DNA from: Vitellaria paradoxa
Lineage: Eukaryota > Streptophyta > Magnoliopsida > Ericales > Sapotaceae
Length of the DNA stretch: 64,000 nt
Assembly (NCBI GenBank): GCA_019916065.1
Contig: CM034244.1
Location: 24,296,471 to 24,360,470 of the forward strand
Reading direction: 5' to 3'
The first letter of the stretch is position 1. Each line of letters opens with the position of its first letter. Of this stretch, positions 45,199 to 55,931 are shown piece after piece. Both the position numbers and the translations under genes were made by a program. Under the pieces are notes generated by a model. The model searched no databases. It saw only the letters and a program-made list of their open reading frames with translations, and had not been told where the DNA came from.

Positions 45199-46330
45199 TT
45201 TGATGAGTGCATAAGGCTAATAGAGGAGCTATTTTGGTTCTACAACTGAACAAATCACTGCCTCGTTCATTAGTGGAAATCCCCCTAGCTATTTTCCGAT
45301 GAACCGTTGTCCTAAAAAAGATGAAGGTTTCCTGGAAGATGAGTTCACCAAAAACCCTTTTGCTGATAGTAACTGATTTGGTTTCAATCGTCCAAGGGGT
45401 CGTAAAGTTGTGGTAGAATGCCAAGATTTCCACCATTAGGAGTCCAGTTTGAAGGTTGAACTACCTGAGTTGTAAGGGGATGTGATGCTAGAGGAGTTCT
45501 TGGATTGGCTTGCTGCTGTTGAGGAAACAATGAATTTCAAAGAGGTTTCAGATGATAGACGGGTTTCCTTAGTTGCTACCAGGTTTTAGGGAAGGGCTGC
45601 GGCTTAGTGGCAGTAACTGAAGTTGACTCGATCGCAACAAAGCAAAAAGAAGATTACGGCATAGGAGAAGTTGAAGAGAAAGATGCTAGTGGCTTTTCTC
45701 CCACATAATTACAATCAGCTAATGTACTAGCACTTGTAGAATCTTCAAAAAGAATACACAATTTGTGGATGACTATACCATCGAATTCTATCAATTAGTG
45801 GCCAAGAATGATTTGACTAAAATAGATGAGTAGCTAATAGCAAGGTATGTTGGGGGTTTAGTTAATCATTCCAATATTCTTTAAATATGATGGATCTGTA
45901 TTCCATATCGAATACCCATCAGCCGGTCTTACTGATAGAGAAGCAGGTTGGGCAAAGATCCACAGGCACCTAGAGCGGTGCGGGCAAAACCACAACTCCT
46001 ACCTCAAACAGGCAGGATACTGTCCCTCAATCCACTACACCACTGAACATTCGAGCCCCGGAGGGTTCAGCATAAAAGTTTCTTAAATGTGGTGAATAGG
46101 GTTACTGTGCTTTTGAATATTGGAAGGGTAATCATGAAGGTAATGCTTTGCTTCTGGAATTTGATGAGGCTAATCAAGGAACAGGTATGAGCACGAACCC
46201 CAATTCAATAATGTTGAATGACCAGAAGAGGAGGTAGAGGAAGTTGTGGGGGATATCGGGCCAACTGCTAGTTGTCCGCAGGGCCTGCTATGCACCTCAT
46301 GAGATCGATGGAGATTCGCGGCTATGAAAC
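44955..46330 (+). pseudogene. Gag of the chromovirus-like element, broken
   Basis: After the duplicated start, a recognisable gag stretch lies at 45480-45640: 'EFLDWLAAVEETMNF' followed by 'RVSLVATRF' and a W-containing piece, matching the Ty3 gag domain. At 45760-45850 comes 'DYTIEFYQLVAKNDLT', also family-typical. A decayed zinc knuckle (KCGE..GYCAFE) lies near 46085-46125, with two of the usual cysteines replaced. There are numerous stops and frameshifts. Confidence 0.65.
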
Positions 46331-49300
46331 AATGTGTTTCGGTCCACTTACACCATTGGCAAGAAGGTATGTCGATTTGATCTATTCAGGTAGCTGTGAG
46401 AACGTGGTGTCAGAAGAAGCGGTTTAGAAGCTTCCATTAAAAATGAAGCCTCACCCAAATCCATACAAATCGGCATGGATAAGAAAGGGTAACGAAGTTA
46501 AAGTTGGTAAGTAGTGTTTGGTTTTGTTCTCTGTTGCCTCAAAATACAAGAAGCAAGTCTAGTGTGACATTGTGGCGATAGATGTTTACCATCTTCTGTT
46601 GGGGAGGCCCTGGTAGTTTGATCATCACGTAACACATGATAGGAGTGCTAACTTTTATTCTCTTATGTCTGGGAGTACCAAGATTATGTTGCCACCTACT
46701 AGAAAGGTTATATCCAAGCCACAAACTAGGGAGGGCATTAATCTCTTGACACAGGTGTAATTTAAGGAGGAGATGTTGACAACAAAGGTTGTGTTTGCAC
46801 TGATTGCTAGAGAGAGTTCTGAGGTAGTACATAATCTGAATATCCCTACTGATATTTAGCTCTTATTGGAGGAGTTTCAGGATGTCTTTCCACAGGAGTT
46901 GCTGGATGGATTGCCACTTTTTGAGATATCTAGTACCAGATTAATTGCCTGCCTAATCATCCCCACTATCGAATGAGCCTAGAGGAGCATGAGGAGTTGC
47001 GTAGGCAAGTAGATGAGCTACTATCAAAGGGTTTTATCAAAGAAGTCTTGGGCACTTGCGTAGTACCAGCCTTAGTAACCCCAAAAACGATGGAACATGG
47101 CAAATGTGTGCTGATGGCAAAGGAATTAACAAGAATACAATAAAGTATCATTTTCAATTGTGCATTTGGATGAATTACTAGATCAGTTAGTGGGGGCAAA
47201 AGTTTTTACCGAGTTGGACTTGAAAAGTGGCTATTAATAACTTCGTATTACGCCGGGCAACAAATGGAAGATGGTTTTTAAGACATGGGACGGTCTTTAC
47301 GAGTGGCTAGTTATGCCATTCGGATTGTCCAATGCACCAAGCACTTTTGTGCGGATGATGAATCAGGCATTACAACCCTTTACTGGTAAGTCAATCGTGG
47401 TTTATTTTGACAATATATTGATATATAATGTCACACCTAAATTACATGTGCAGCATTTACAAAAGATTCTCAATATCCTTCGAATGGAAAAATTATTTGG
47501 GGCTATCAAGAAGTGTGTATTCATAACAAATTAGATGTTGTTTTTGGCATACATTATATCCAAGGATAGAATTTTAGTGAATGAGACTAAGGTTGAGGTG
47601 ATTCGAAATTGGCCCTAACCAAAGACTCTATTTGATATTAGCATTTTTCACGGGTTGGCATCTTTCTATTATCATTTTATACCATATTTCAACACTATTG
47701 TAGCACTAATTACAGATTGTTTGAGAAGGGGATGATTTATGTGGACAAAGGAAGCAACTTGTGCTTTCCAGTTGATTAAGCCGAAATTGACATCTGCCCT
47801 ATTGTAGGTTCTACTAGATTTCTTGCAACCTTTTGAGCTACATTGTGATATGTCAAAGGTTGGAATAGGGGTCATTCTTAGCCAGTAATCAAAGCCGATG
47901 GCATACCTTAATGAAAAGCTGAATGAAGCAAAGGCAAATTATAACACTTATGATGTGGAGTTCTATGCTGTGGTGTAGGCTTTGAAACATTCACGCCACT
48001 ACCTTATTCATAAGGACTTCATCTTGTATTCTGATCATAAAGCACCTCCATACGCAGGATAAGTTGTTTGATCGGCATGCTAAGTGGGCTAGTTACATTC
48101 AACAATTTTCCTTTGTTATCAAGTATAAGTCTGGTGTTTTTAATCGTGTGGCTGATGTTCTTAGCCACTGATCTAGTCTGCTGGCTGTACTGCCTACTAA
48201 GGTAATGGGTTTTGATGCTTTCTGTGAATTATTAGCTAAAGTTCCCTATTTTTCTCATGTGTTAAAAGATATTGCTGCTGTAAAAGATTTTGACTTTTCA
48301 TGTGCAGGATTGTTATCTATTTAAAAGGAACCAATTGTGTGTTCCTGATTTTGGCCTTAAGCTCAAATAATTAGTGAACTGCATAATGAGGGTCATGTGG
48401 GCTGTAACAAAACATTTTCTTTGGTGGTAGACTCTTATTTTTGGCCTACTTTACAAAGGGATGTGTATCGGTTTGTGGAAACTTGTCATATCTACTAGGT
48501 CTCAAAGGGCATAACAACTAATGCCAGATTGTATATACCATTGCCTGTGTCATCTCAACCATGGATTGACATGAGTATGGACTTTGTGTTGAGTTTACTG
48601 CGTACTCGGCGTGGTAATGATTCTGTTTATGCGGTGGTTGATCAGTTTTCTAAGATGGCCCATTTTATTCCCAATAAGAACCACAGATGTGGTGAAGGTT
48701 GCCGAGCTTTACTTTTCTGGGGTTTACCATTTGCATAGGTTACCGAATTCTATTATCTCTGACCATGACACATGGTTCTTAAGTCATTTTTTTCGGTGTT
48801 TTTGAAGGATGGTTAATAGAAAACTTAATTTTAGCACAACTCATCATCCCCAGACCGATGGCCAAATTGAGGTTGTTAATCATTCCCTAAGAAATTTACT
48901 ATAAAGTTTGGTCAGTGAATATCTACGGAGTTGAGATCAAAAGATTGGCTAGACAGATTTTGCATTCAATCATTCTATCAACTAGAGCACGAGATTCTCT
49001 CCTTTTCAAGCTGTTTATGGCTTCAATTCTCATTTTTTCATCGACTTGGCTTTGGTTCTAGATTTAACACTTGTTCATGTTAAGACTGGTGATTTTGTTC
49101 AACTTATGTAAAATAGTCATGAGGTTGAGCAAAACTTGTATGATTCCACTACTAAATACAAGCACACAATTGATAAGAAGCGAAGGTTCATCGAGTTTGA
49201 AGTTGGCAACTTTGTGTATGTTGTCCTCACCAAAGACCGCTATTCTGACCATGATTACAACAAGCTTGCTGCACATAAGATTGGCCCTATTGAGATTGTT

Positions 49301-49519
49301 GAGAAGATCAACCCAAACACCTATCGTTTGAAGCTTCCGAGTTATGTTCATACTACTGGCACCTTTAATGTCAAGCATCTAATTTCATTCAAAGGAGATA
49401 ATTCATTTGATGACGATACAAATTCGAGGGCAAATTTCTTGCTAGTTGGGGAGGATGGTGCAATAGCCATTGAGGAAGAGTTCTTTAGGTATTTTAAGCT
49501 TAGAGTGGTAAAGTCGTAA
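46331..49519 (+). pseudogene. Pol of the chromovirus-like element, broken
   Basis: The protease relic has DSGSCENVVS near 46380, in place of the usual DSGAT/S, and 'YHLLLGRPW' near 46590. RT spans 46860-47620: '[11 protein letters not shown]', then 'FTELDLKSGY' near 47205, '[12 protein letters not shown]', and YFDNILIY at 47400 where YFDD is catalytic, so the second aspartate is replaced by asparagine. RNase H (ELHCDMSKVGIGVIL; YNTYDVEFYAVV) lies at 47830-47975. Integrase runs from the zinc region near 48370 through '[18 protein letters not shown]' and 'HHPQTDGQIEVVN' to a C-terminal region with 'FEVGNFVYV' and 'NPNTYRLKLPSYVHTTGTFNVKHL' split over 49200-49380. No chromodomain is evident after it. 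The last 20 or so codons lie inside the 3' LTR. Many stops throughout. Confidence 0.85.
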
Positions 49520-49953
49520 ATACCTGATTTTGGAATTTGACATTACGCCCACCTAAGTTCAATATCCAGTTTTTTACAATGACTGGTGATGGTTTTCGGG
49601 CTTTCGACCCTATTTGGACATCTGAATTGCCAGATTTATTATTTATGGAAAGTGTTTGAGCCTTAATTACTTGGGACAAGCGAATCTATTTTCGATTGGA
49701 GTTTTAGGAGAAGTCTTGTAATTTTTTTATATTTTTCAGATTTACTTTTATTTCAAACTTTCGTTTTTAATAATTCTTGTTAATGAATGGGCTTTTATAC
49801 CATTTTCGGCTTAGCCTATTAATGTCAGGTTTCTGTTCTATATAAGCAGTTGTAATTCCCAAATGCAAATTAATTCTCGATTATTGAATGAAATTCGAGT
49901 CTCTTTTAAAATTCTCGTTTGTGTAATCTTCTCTTATACGTTTCCCTACGCCA
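49459..49953 (+). repeat. 3' LTR of the chromovirus-like element
   Basis: 495 bp, TGCAATAGCC... to ...CCCTACGCCA. It overlaps the end of the pol reading frame, which stops at 49519. Confidence 0.8.
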
Positions 49954-51046
49954 GGATCTTTCAAAATTTACCTTGTGTATTATTATATTCAAGCTATATA
50001 TCATCCAAAGTTAAGGAAAGGAGAAAAATAAAATTTTAAAAATAATTAAAAAAATCTTGGAAGAGGTGAAACGTAGAAAGAAAATCTAAGTAAGGGAAGC
50101 CATGGACATGTAAGCAAGCACCGTATTGTCCCAACGTTGGGGAGTCCGCGGTATCAATAGTTCATTTCTACGGTTCGCTTTTTTTTTTTTTTTTTTTTCT
50201 TTTTTGTTTTTTCACTCTCATAAATTAAGAAATTCGATCGAGGTTGATGGAAAAATATTACTTTAATTCGAAACTATATATACATGTTGAAAGTTTATGG
50301 CCACGTTTAGGACCGTCGTGACTCCCCAAGATTTGAATTTTTTTTAGTATAATTCCAACAAATATTTTGAATATTTCTTAAGCTTAATTTGAAAAAAAAA
50401 AATTCTTTTTTTACGTTTATTTTCGTTTTATATGATTTTTTTTACCAAAATTTAATTTTTTATTTGATAATTTTTAGGTATATTATTTGTATTTATAAAA
50501 AATTACAAAAAAAGATTACTTCTAATTAAATAGAGAAGTTAATGCAAAATCAATTTTTGTATATGTATGTGAATTTTTTAATCTTTTATAATCTTTTAAT
50601 GGATACAAATAACATGCCTAAAAGTTATCAAACGGAAAAGGAAAATAAATTATACTAAGAAAAACTGTAAAAGATAAAATTAAGTTAAAATAAAATCCTC
50701 ATATTGTTTTTTGATACCAAGCCTAAGTTTCACTCATTATTTTTTTTTTAAGAATTCATGATAATATATTTTTTCTTAAATTCATGATAATATACTTTAT
50801 TCATAATTTTTCAATTTTCACCCTGAAATATCAAACGTTGAATTTGTCACCGCATGGGAATTAAGGCTCAATCCGTTTGAGCATAAAATTTTTCCAATAA
50901 ATTTATCATCAATTTTTAACTTTTTGAAAAAATAATTTCTTTATTTTATCTAACTTTTCTAAATTCTTATCAAACACACAATTTTTATGATAAAGATTAA
51001 ATAAAAATTAATAGGTGAAGGATGTGATGAGAAGGAATAAACAAAC

Positions 51047-51161
51047 CCGGTAGATGCACAATAAGGATGTCGCAGTTTTTTTCATGCACCAATTCTGATT
51101 GTGGCTCAAAATCTTCGCACTCGGAGCCAGCTGATTCAGCAGCATGTTGGTTCGAACCCAT
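51047..51161 (-). CDS. RTM2-like: RTM2-like protein, exon 1
   Basis: ATG at 51161 (context ATAGATGG) opens a 115-base exon of 38 codons plus one base. It has acidic residues, then CEDFEPQSELVHEKNCDIL and 'IVHLP'. This is the conserved N-terminus of RTM2-like proteins (YEDFxP...E...DxLxxxLPGF). The donor G/GTTTGT at 51047/51046 leaves phase 1, and exon 2 at 35019 begins with GC TTT, restoring LPGF across the junction. The exon is too short to appear as a long open frame. It lies outside and to the right of the transposon nest. This, with the matching phase, argues that it is the true first exon of the 34574-35019 gene rather than a separate copy. Confidence 0.78.
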
Positions 51162-51228
51162 CTATCTTACCCTATTTTTGTTGGTTTAGTAGTCTTTTAG
51201 CTGATTGATATAACAGTATAATACATAT

Positions 51229-51277
<49 letters not shown>

Positions 51278-53264
51278 CCAATATTTTTGGTTATGTAAAG
51301 ACAGAATAGGAGTCATGGGTTGCAATGAACTGCTCTTAAGGAATGGTCGTTTCCTTAAGTTGAGACTTCTCAGCTTTCTTTCAAATGGGATATTCTTCTT
51401 TTTTTTTTTTCCTTTTCTCTTTCTATTTTATTTTTAATTTATTTGGCTTGAGACCTTGTCATTGTTTGAGTGAATCAAATATTATTCTCTTTTCTTGGGG
51501 TGGTTCACTTCCTGGAAGGGCAACGCGGAAGCTCTTTGTTTCCACTCCACGCAATTTGGTGGTGGTACAACTACAATCTACAAATACAAAATATATAAAG
51601 CACCGTCTTATTTTATTTATTTTTATTTTTATTTTTTTTCTTAATTCGTTTTTCAACGTTAAAAAGAGAGGAAGGATATAGTTTCAAACAATTAATTTAA
51701 CGTAAATTGCCACCCCATAAGATCTTAATATTTTCCGTATTCCTAGTGAAATAATTCCTTTTCTTTTGATTCAAGAAACGTGCCATTGTATTTTCCTTTA
51801 AGAGAGTGTTTGTTTTGGAAAAAATGGAGAATAAATTTTACTCAGATTTGTTTTGGAAAAAATGAAGAATAAATTTTACTTAGATAATTCTGACTTTTTA
51901 TTATATTAGTTTAGAAGAAGAGGTAACAATAATCCTAGAAATAAGAATTAATTCTTTATAAAGGTAAATTATTATTGGTGGAGACAAATTTGTAACGAGA
52001 AATAATGAAAAATTATATCATTTTCTTATTATTTCATAAAACATTCATTTAGCCCTCTCTCTAAAGCAATACTCTATCATTCCCTCTCAATATTCCAACC
52101 AAATATAATTATTACCAATAATATTTACTCATTAATTTAAACATAAATATTATGAATTTATTAACCCATTAATTATTATTGGAATAACAATTGCCTCTAT
52201 AATCTTTCATCCCTAAAATTTTCAATTATGAATTTGTTTACCCATTAATTATTATTGGGATAATAATTATCCCCATAATTTTTTATCTCTAAAATTTTCA
52301 CTTTGTATCAAACATTCCAAAATGGTTTTTTTTTTTTAGTAAACCAATATATATATATATATATATATATTTTGCGTTTAGTTTGCCCTATATATGGTAT
52401 CAAAGAGGCTGTAATTAACGCCTATCATTGAAAGGTAAGGTACTTTGAATACGTTACGATCATATATTTTTAACATTTTAATTTAGTAAAAAGTCTATTG
52501 ATTTTTAGGATTTTAATGTGTTCGCTCATCCCCATCTATTTCACTAACCATTTGACAAGATTATTTTTCTCATCAGCAATATGGTTGTGTTTGGTTAGTA
52601 TAATTGATGAATTAATAAACATTCATTGTGAAATTATTTGACAAGATTATTTACCAATTAGTTTTTTGCTATATTAATTTTTATTTATTTATCTATGAAT
52701 TTTTATATATTTTATGATATAATTATGAAGTCACAATTTAATTTTGATTCATCTAATGGTTGAATTGGTAACCCTTGTTCCACTGCTAAAGAACAAGAGT
52801 TAATTTTTTGGAAAAAGCAATCGTATCTCAAATTAGCTTAGAGTTAGTAAAATACTATATTCATATCTCAAATTATCTTTTTAATGAATAGTTTTCCTCC
52901 TATGCATGGACATGGAGGTATAAGCGGATGATGCATTTTAAAGAGAGATTTGTTAAGAAACAATTATCATGAACAGGGTCCTATTGGTGTATAAATTTTT
53001 GTCTAACTTTTAATAATTTTTTATCCAGAAATAAACACATGCTTTTTTATATGTTTGACAAAAATTTATAAATTTTAAAAAAGAAATTGAAGAAATTTTT
53101 AAAAAGCTGAAAAATTATAGTTTTGTGTGTAGTAACTTCTATATGTGTTTGATAACTTTTTTTTGGTGGGAAAAGTTGGAGAATGTTAGAAGTTAGAAAA
53201 AATTTAAATTTTTTCACTTATTGCCAAACAGGCCCATAATTATAAATTTATAGTCAAATAGAAA
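51162..53264. other. Upstream region of the RTM2-like gene; simple repeats
   Basis: Just upstream of the minus-strand ATG lies a long (AG)n tract, 51229-51276, which is CT-rich in the gene's orientation, as is common in plant 5' leaders. A 38-bp tandem pair is at 51811-51886, an approximately 77-bp direct repeat at about 52150-52310, and an (AT)n run at 52347-52371. No other gene is recognised. Confidence 0.6.
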
Positions 53265-53690
53265 CACTAGTGGAAATTGTAGAACTAGCGACCGCCAAAG
53301 ACGGTCGCTAAAGGTGAAAACGCGGTCGCTAAAAGTATTAGCAACGGCTTAGCGACCGCGTCAAACGAGTCGCATTTGCTTCATCGCTAAAAAGTATTAG
53401 CGACCGCTATGACGGTCGTTAAATTATTTGCGACCGCTCGCGTTTAGACGTAGGAGTACTAGCGACCGCTCAAAACGGTCGCTAATACTGAAAAAGCGGT
53501 CGCTGTTTGTTTGGCGCGAAGATACTGCTTGTGGCGCGAAAATGGCGCGAATCATTAGCGACCGTAGTTAGCGGTCGCTAAATACTGAATAGCGGTGGCA
53601 ATAAGTTCGCGCGGGAGCCATTGCCATTTGCACCAACGAGTATTAGCGACCCGAATGGACTATTAGCGACCGCCACGTACGGTCGCTAAT
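53265..53690. repeat. CACTA 3' subterminal repeats (AGCGACCGC motif)
   Basis: About 18 copies or close variants of TAGCGACCGC/GCGGTCGCTA occur in both orientations within 420 bp. In En/Spm elements such repeats bind the element's own TNPA-type protein. Confidence 0.88.
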
Positions 53691-54072
53691 TATAAGTAAT
53701 TTAAAAAAAAAAGATTTAAATTATTTAAAAATCTCAATAATTATAATTTAAATTTTGTTATAATAAGATCTCAATAATTTTTTTTACAAATCAAATTATT
53801 TAAAAAAATGATTTAATAATAATTTATTTTTTATTTATAATGATTATTTATTTAATAGTTATTAATTATTTATAATAACTATTATATTTAATTACTTATG
53901 TATAAATATTTATATTAAATTTAATTTATTAAATTGCACATGGAATTAATGAAATTTTTCGTAAAATCAGTAAAAAAAAAAAAAAAAACATATCTCCTAA
54001 TTATGATTATATATACAAACACAATATCAAATTAGATTACAATTAAAATAAAATTTTATTATATACAAATGT

Positions 54073-55828
54073 TCAAAATACAAAAATAAAAATATATATA
54101 AATGTACTGATCAAAATATATACAAATAGATCATAATCAATCCAAGAGGGCCATCCGCCATCATCCGGGTCCTACAATGAAATAATAATAAAATTAGAAC
54201 GTGATAATTAAGAAGACATTAATAAATAAATTTATATAATTTTAATGAGTAATAGTAACGAGAAATAAAATTTTTAACCTGAGGAGGAGGAGGTGGATGG
54301 CTCTGACTCTGAGAGAGGCGCCTCTCCATCTCAGCCATCATCTCGGCCCGAAGTGCTGCCTCTCGCGTGTCCATCTCAGCTCGAAAGGTCTGCAGCAGAT
54401 CTTGATCGCGACGTTTGGCCTGAGAAGATGATTCTGCTCGTGCGACGGATCGACGTGGAATGCCTACGCCCCGCGTAAGCGTGTATCCATGACCATCGCG
54501 TCCGACAATGGAGAAAATATCTCGTCCCTCCTCTCTTCGGACTCCCTCTCATCTAGCGACGGCTCGTCTAGACGTGCATTAAACTGCGCCTAATGCAAAC
54601 AAGCCGAAATAGAAAAAACAAGATAACTAACTATATTATCTAAAGAAAAAATTAAATTATATGTTGATTGGACAAAATATTAAAATTTGTTACCTGTATA
54701 GCCTGAACCTCCGGCGAATCAGTACGTCGAGTCGCCAACCACATGGACATCCGATCTGTCCTCAGGCCCTCATCTGTCCTCTGTTGAAAGGTAAATTATA
54801 TGTTAATAATTTACTATCATTAAAAAAGATAAATAAAAAAGTTACTATTGGCGTGATAAGCTCATGTTTTTACCTCGTGACGAACCTGAGAAAAGTGTCG
54901 AGTCCCCTCCTTGTGCCCCGGCCCCTGCAATCCTCGATTTCGTGAGTTCCTTTGGGCTTCCGCCTATTTTAAGTTTTTTTCGATTACTTTTTGTAATTTA
55001 TGCTTGATAACGTCAAAACTTAAGGAAAAATAATTAACTCGTAATCTACTCACCTGTGCCTCGGGACTCGACCAATATCTGACGAGTTCAGCCCACTGGT
55101 GGGGAAGAACGCCCGGTGGGACCCGCTGGAGGATGTCAGGGTCATTCTCATGACCTTTCCAGTATTTATCTTTAATCTTATTTTTATGATCCTTCCACAT
55201 CTTCCGACACTTGGCGAACATAACGTCCCGGAAGTCTGGAGAAACATCAACTACATTGGCCTAAAAATGACAAATTGTAGAATATTATTTGTTACAAGTT
55301 TCAGCACATAAACCACGTACAATTAGAATATAAAATTTTCATACCTGTACCTCGCTCCATAGACCCTCGAACGTAGAATCTAGGAAACGATCCCACTCGA
55401 GGGTGGTCAACGGGAATCTGATCGGATTCTGGACCAAATGTCTGAGCTGTGAAATCAGAGACCGTCCATCCTTCCCAACCGGATGGGGCGTGTCATCCCA
55501 CTGAACGGTCATCCACTGAGATCCGCAGTTCCACTGCGACAATCCCTTCGAGGGCCCTCTACCAGACCTCGAAAGCCTGCTCGGAGTGGGAGAATCTGTT
55601 TCAAACAAATTGTTACATGATAAAACAACAGAATATACCTACTGTTGTTGGATAAGATACATTCCGAAATTAAAGAACTTTACCTGCATCTGTGTCAGTC
55701 ACTGAAGGACGCGTGGACATAGGGGGTGAAGGTGGGACAGCATCTGCTGAGCTACTCCCGGCACAGGATAGCTCGAAACGCTCAGCCATCATCCTAGGAC
55801 CAGTCCTCCTTCTAGAGCGTCCGAACAT
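54073..55828 (-). pseudogene. TNPA-like gene (Transposase_24 / Ptta-En-Spm type), seven exons, one frameshift
   Basis: A seven-exon model with GT/AG junctions fits: 55828-55684, 55595-55345, 55260-55054, 54963-54874, 54780-54694, 54589-54279 and 54171-54073. Phases agree through the first five junctions. Exon 3 carries FAKCRKMWKDHKNKIKDKYW and 'LPHQWAELVRYWSSPE', the core of the Transposase_24 family. Exon 4 ends 'GPGHKEGTRHFSQVRHE' and exon 5 reads 'RTDRMSMWLATRRTDSPE', both typical of the family. Exon 6 has a likely two-base insertion near 54510-54515 that shifts into a stop; without it the exon length would be a multiple of three and the frame stays open to a Gln/Pro-rich end. These proteins bind subterminal repeats and act with the TNP2-type transposase. 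It is nearly intact, unlike its neighbour. Confidence 0.75.
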
Positions 55829-55931
55829 GGCTCCCTAACTGTTCACAATTTAAACTTATTATAATTTCAAATACAAAGAAAAATAAATTTAAAATCTACC
55901 TTGTTCGGATAAAAAAGTACACAACCGTGTA

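Larger units (their letters stand above)
37486..49953 (+). mobile_element. Chromovirus-like Ty3/gypsy element carrying nested insertions
   Basis: The 5' LTR (37486-37657 plus 44575-44921, about 519 bp) and the 3' LTR (49459-49953, 495 bp) are clearly homologous. Between them lie a tRNA-Met-type primer site, gag, protease, RT, RNase H and integrase relics, all on the plus strand. The 5' LTR is split by the hAT-type element 37658-44566. No clean 5-bp target duplication is seen; GATCT occurs close to both outer ends (37479-37483 and 49955-49959). The element is antisense to the RTM2-like gene, within its intron. Confidence 0.82.
35020..51046 (-). other. About 16-kb intron of the RTM2-like gene, filled with nested transposons
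   Basis: The donor is CCGG/GTTTGT (intron starts at 51046) and the acceptor is GGACAG/GC (intron ends at 35020). The intron is phase 1 on both sides. Of the 16,027 bp, 12,468 are one nested retrotransposon insertion (37486-49953) and about 870 a MITE-like element. What remains is about 2.7 kb of AT-rich sequence. A twofold direct repeat starts at about 36356 and 36473 ('agatctctt-ggta-tttgtcc'). Whether the intron is spliced cannot be told from sequence. Confidence 0.65.

Noticed and set aside
46000..46080. Possible tRNA-like fragment near 'ttcgagccccgg'
   Set aside because: T-loop-like word only; no acceptor stem or other arms could be folded.
51385..51681. 98-codon plus-strand frame
   Set aside because: Begins in a homopolymer-rich stretch, low complexity, and no family match.
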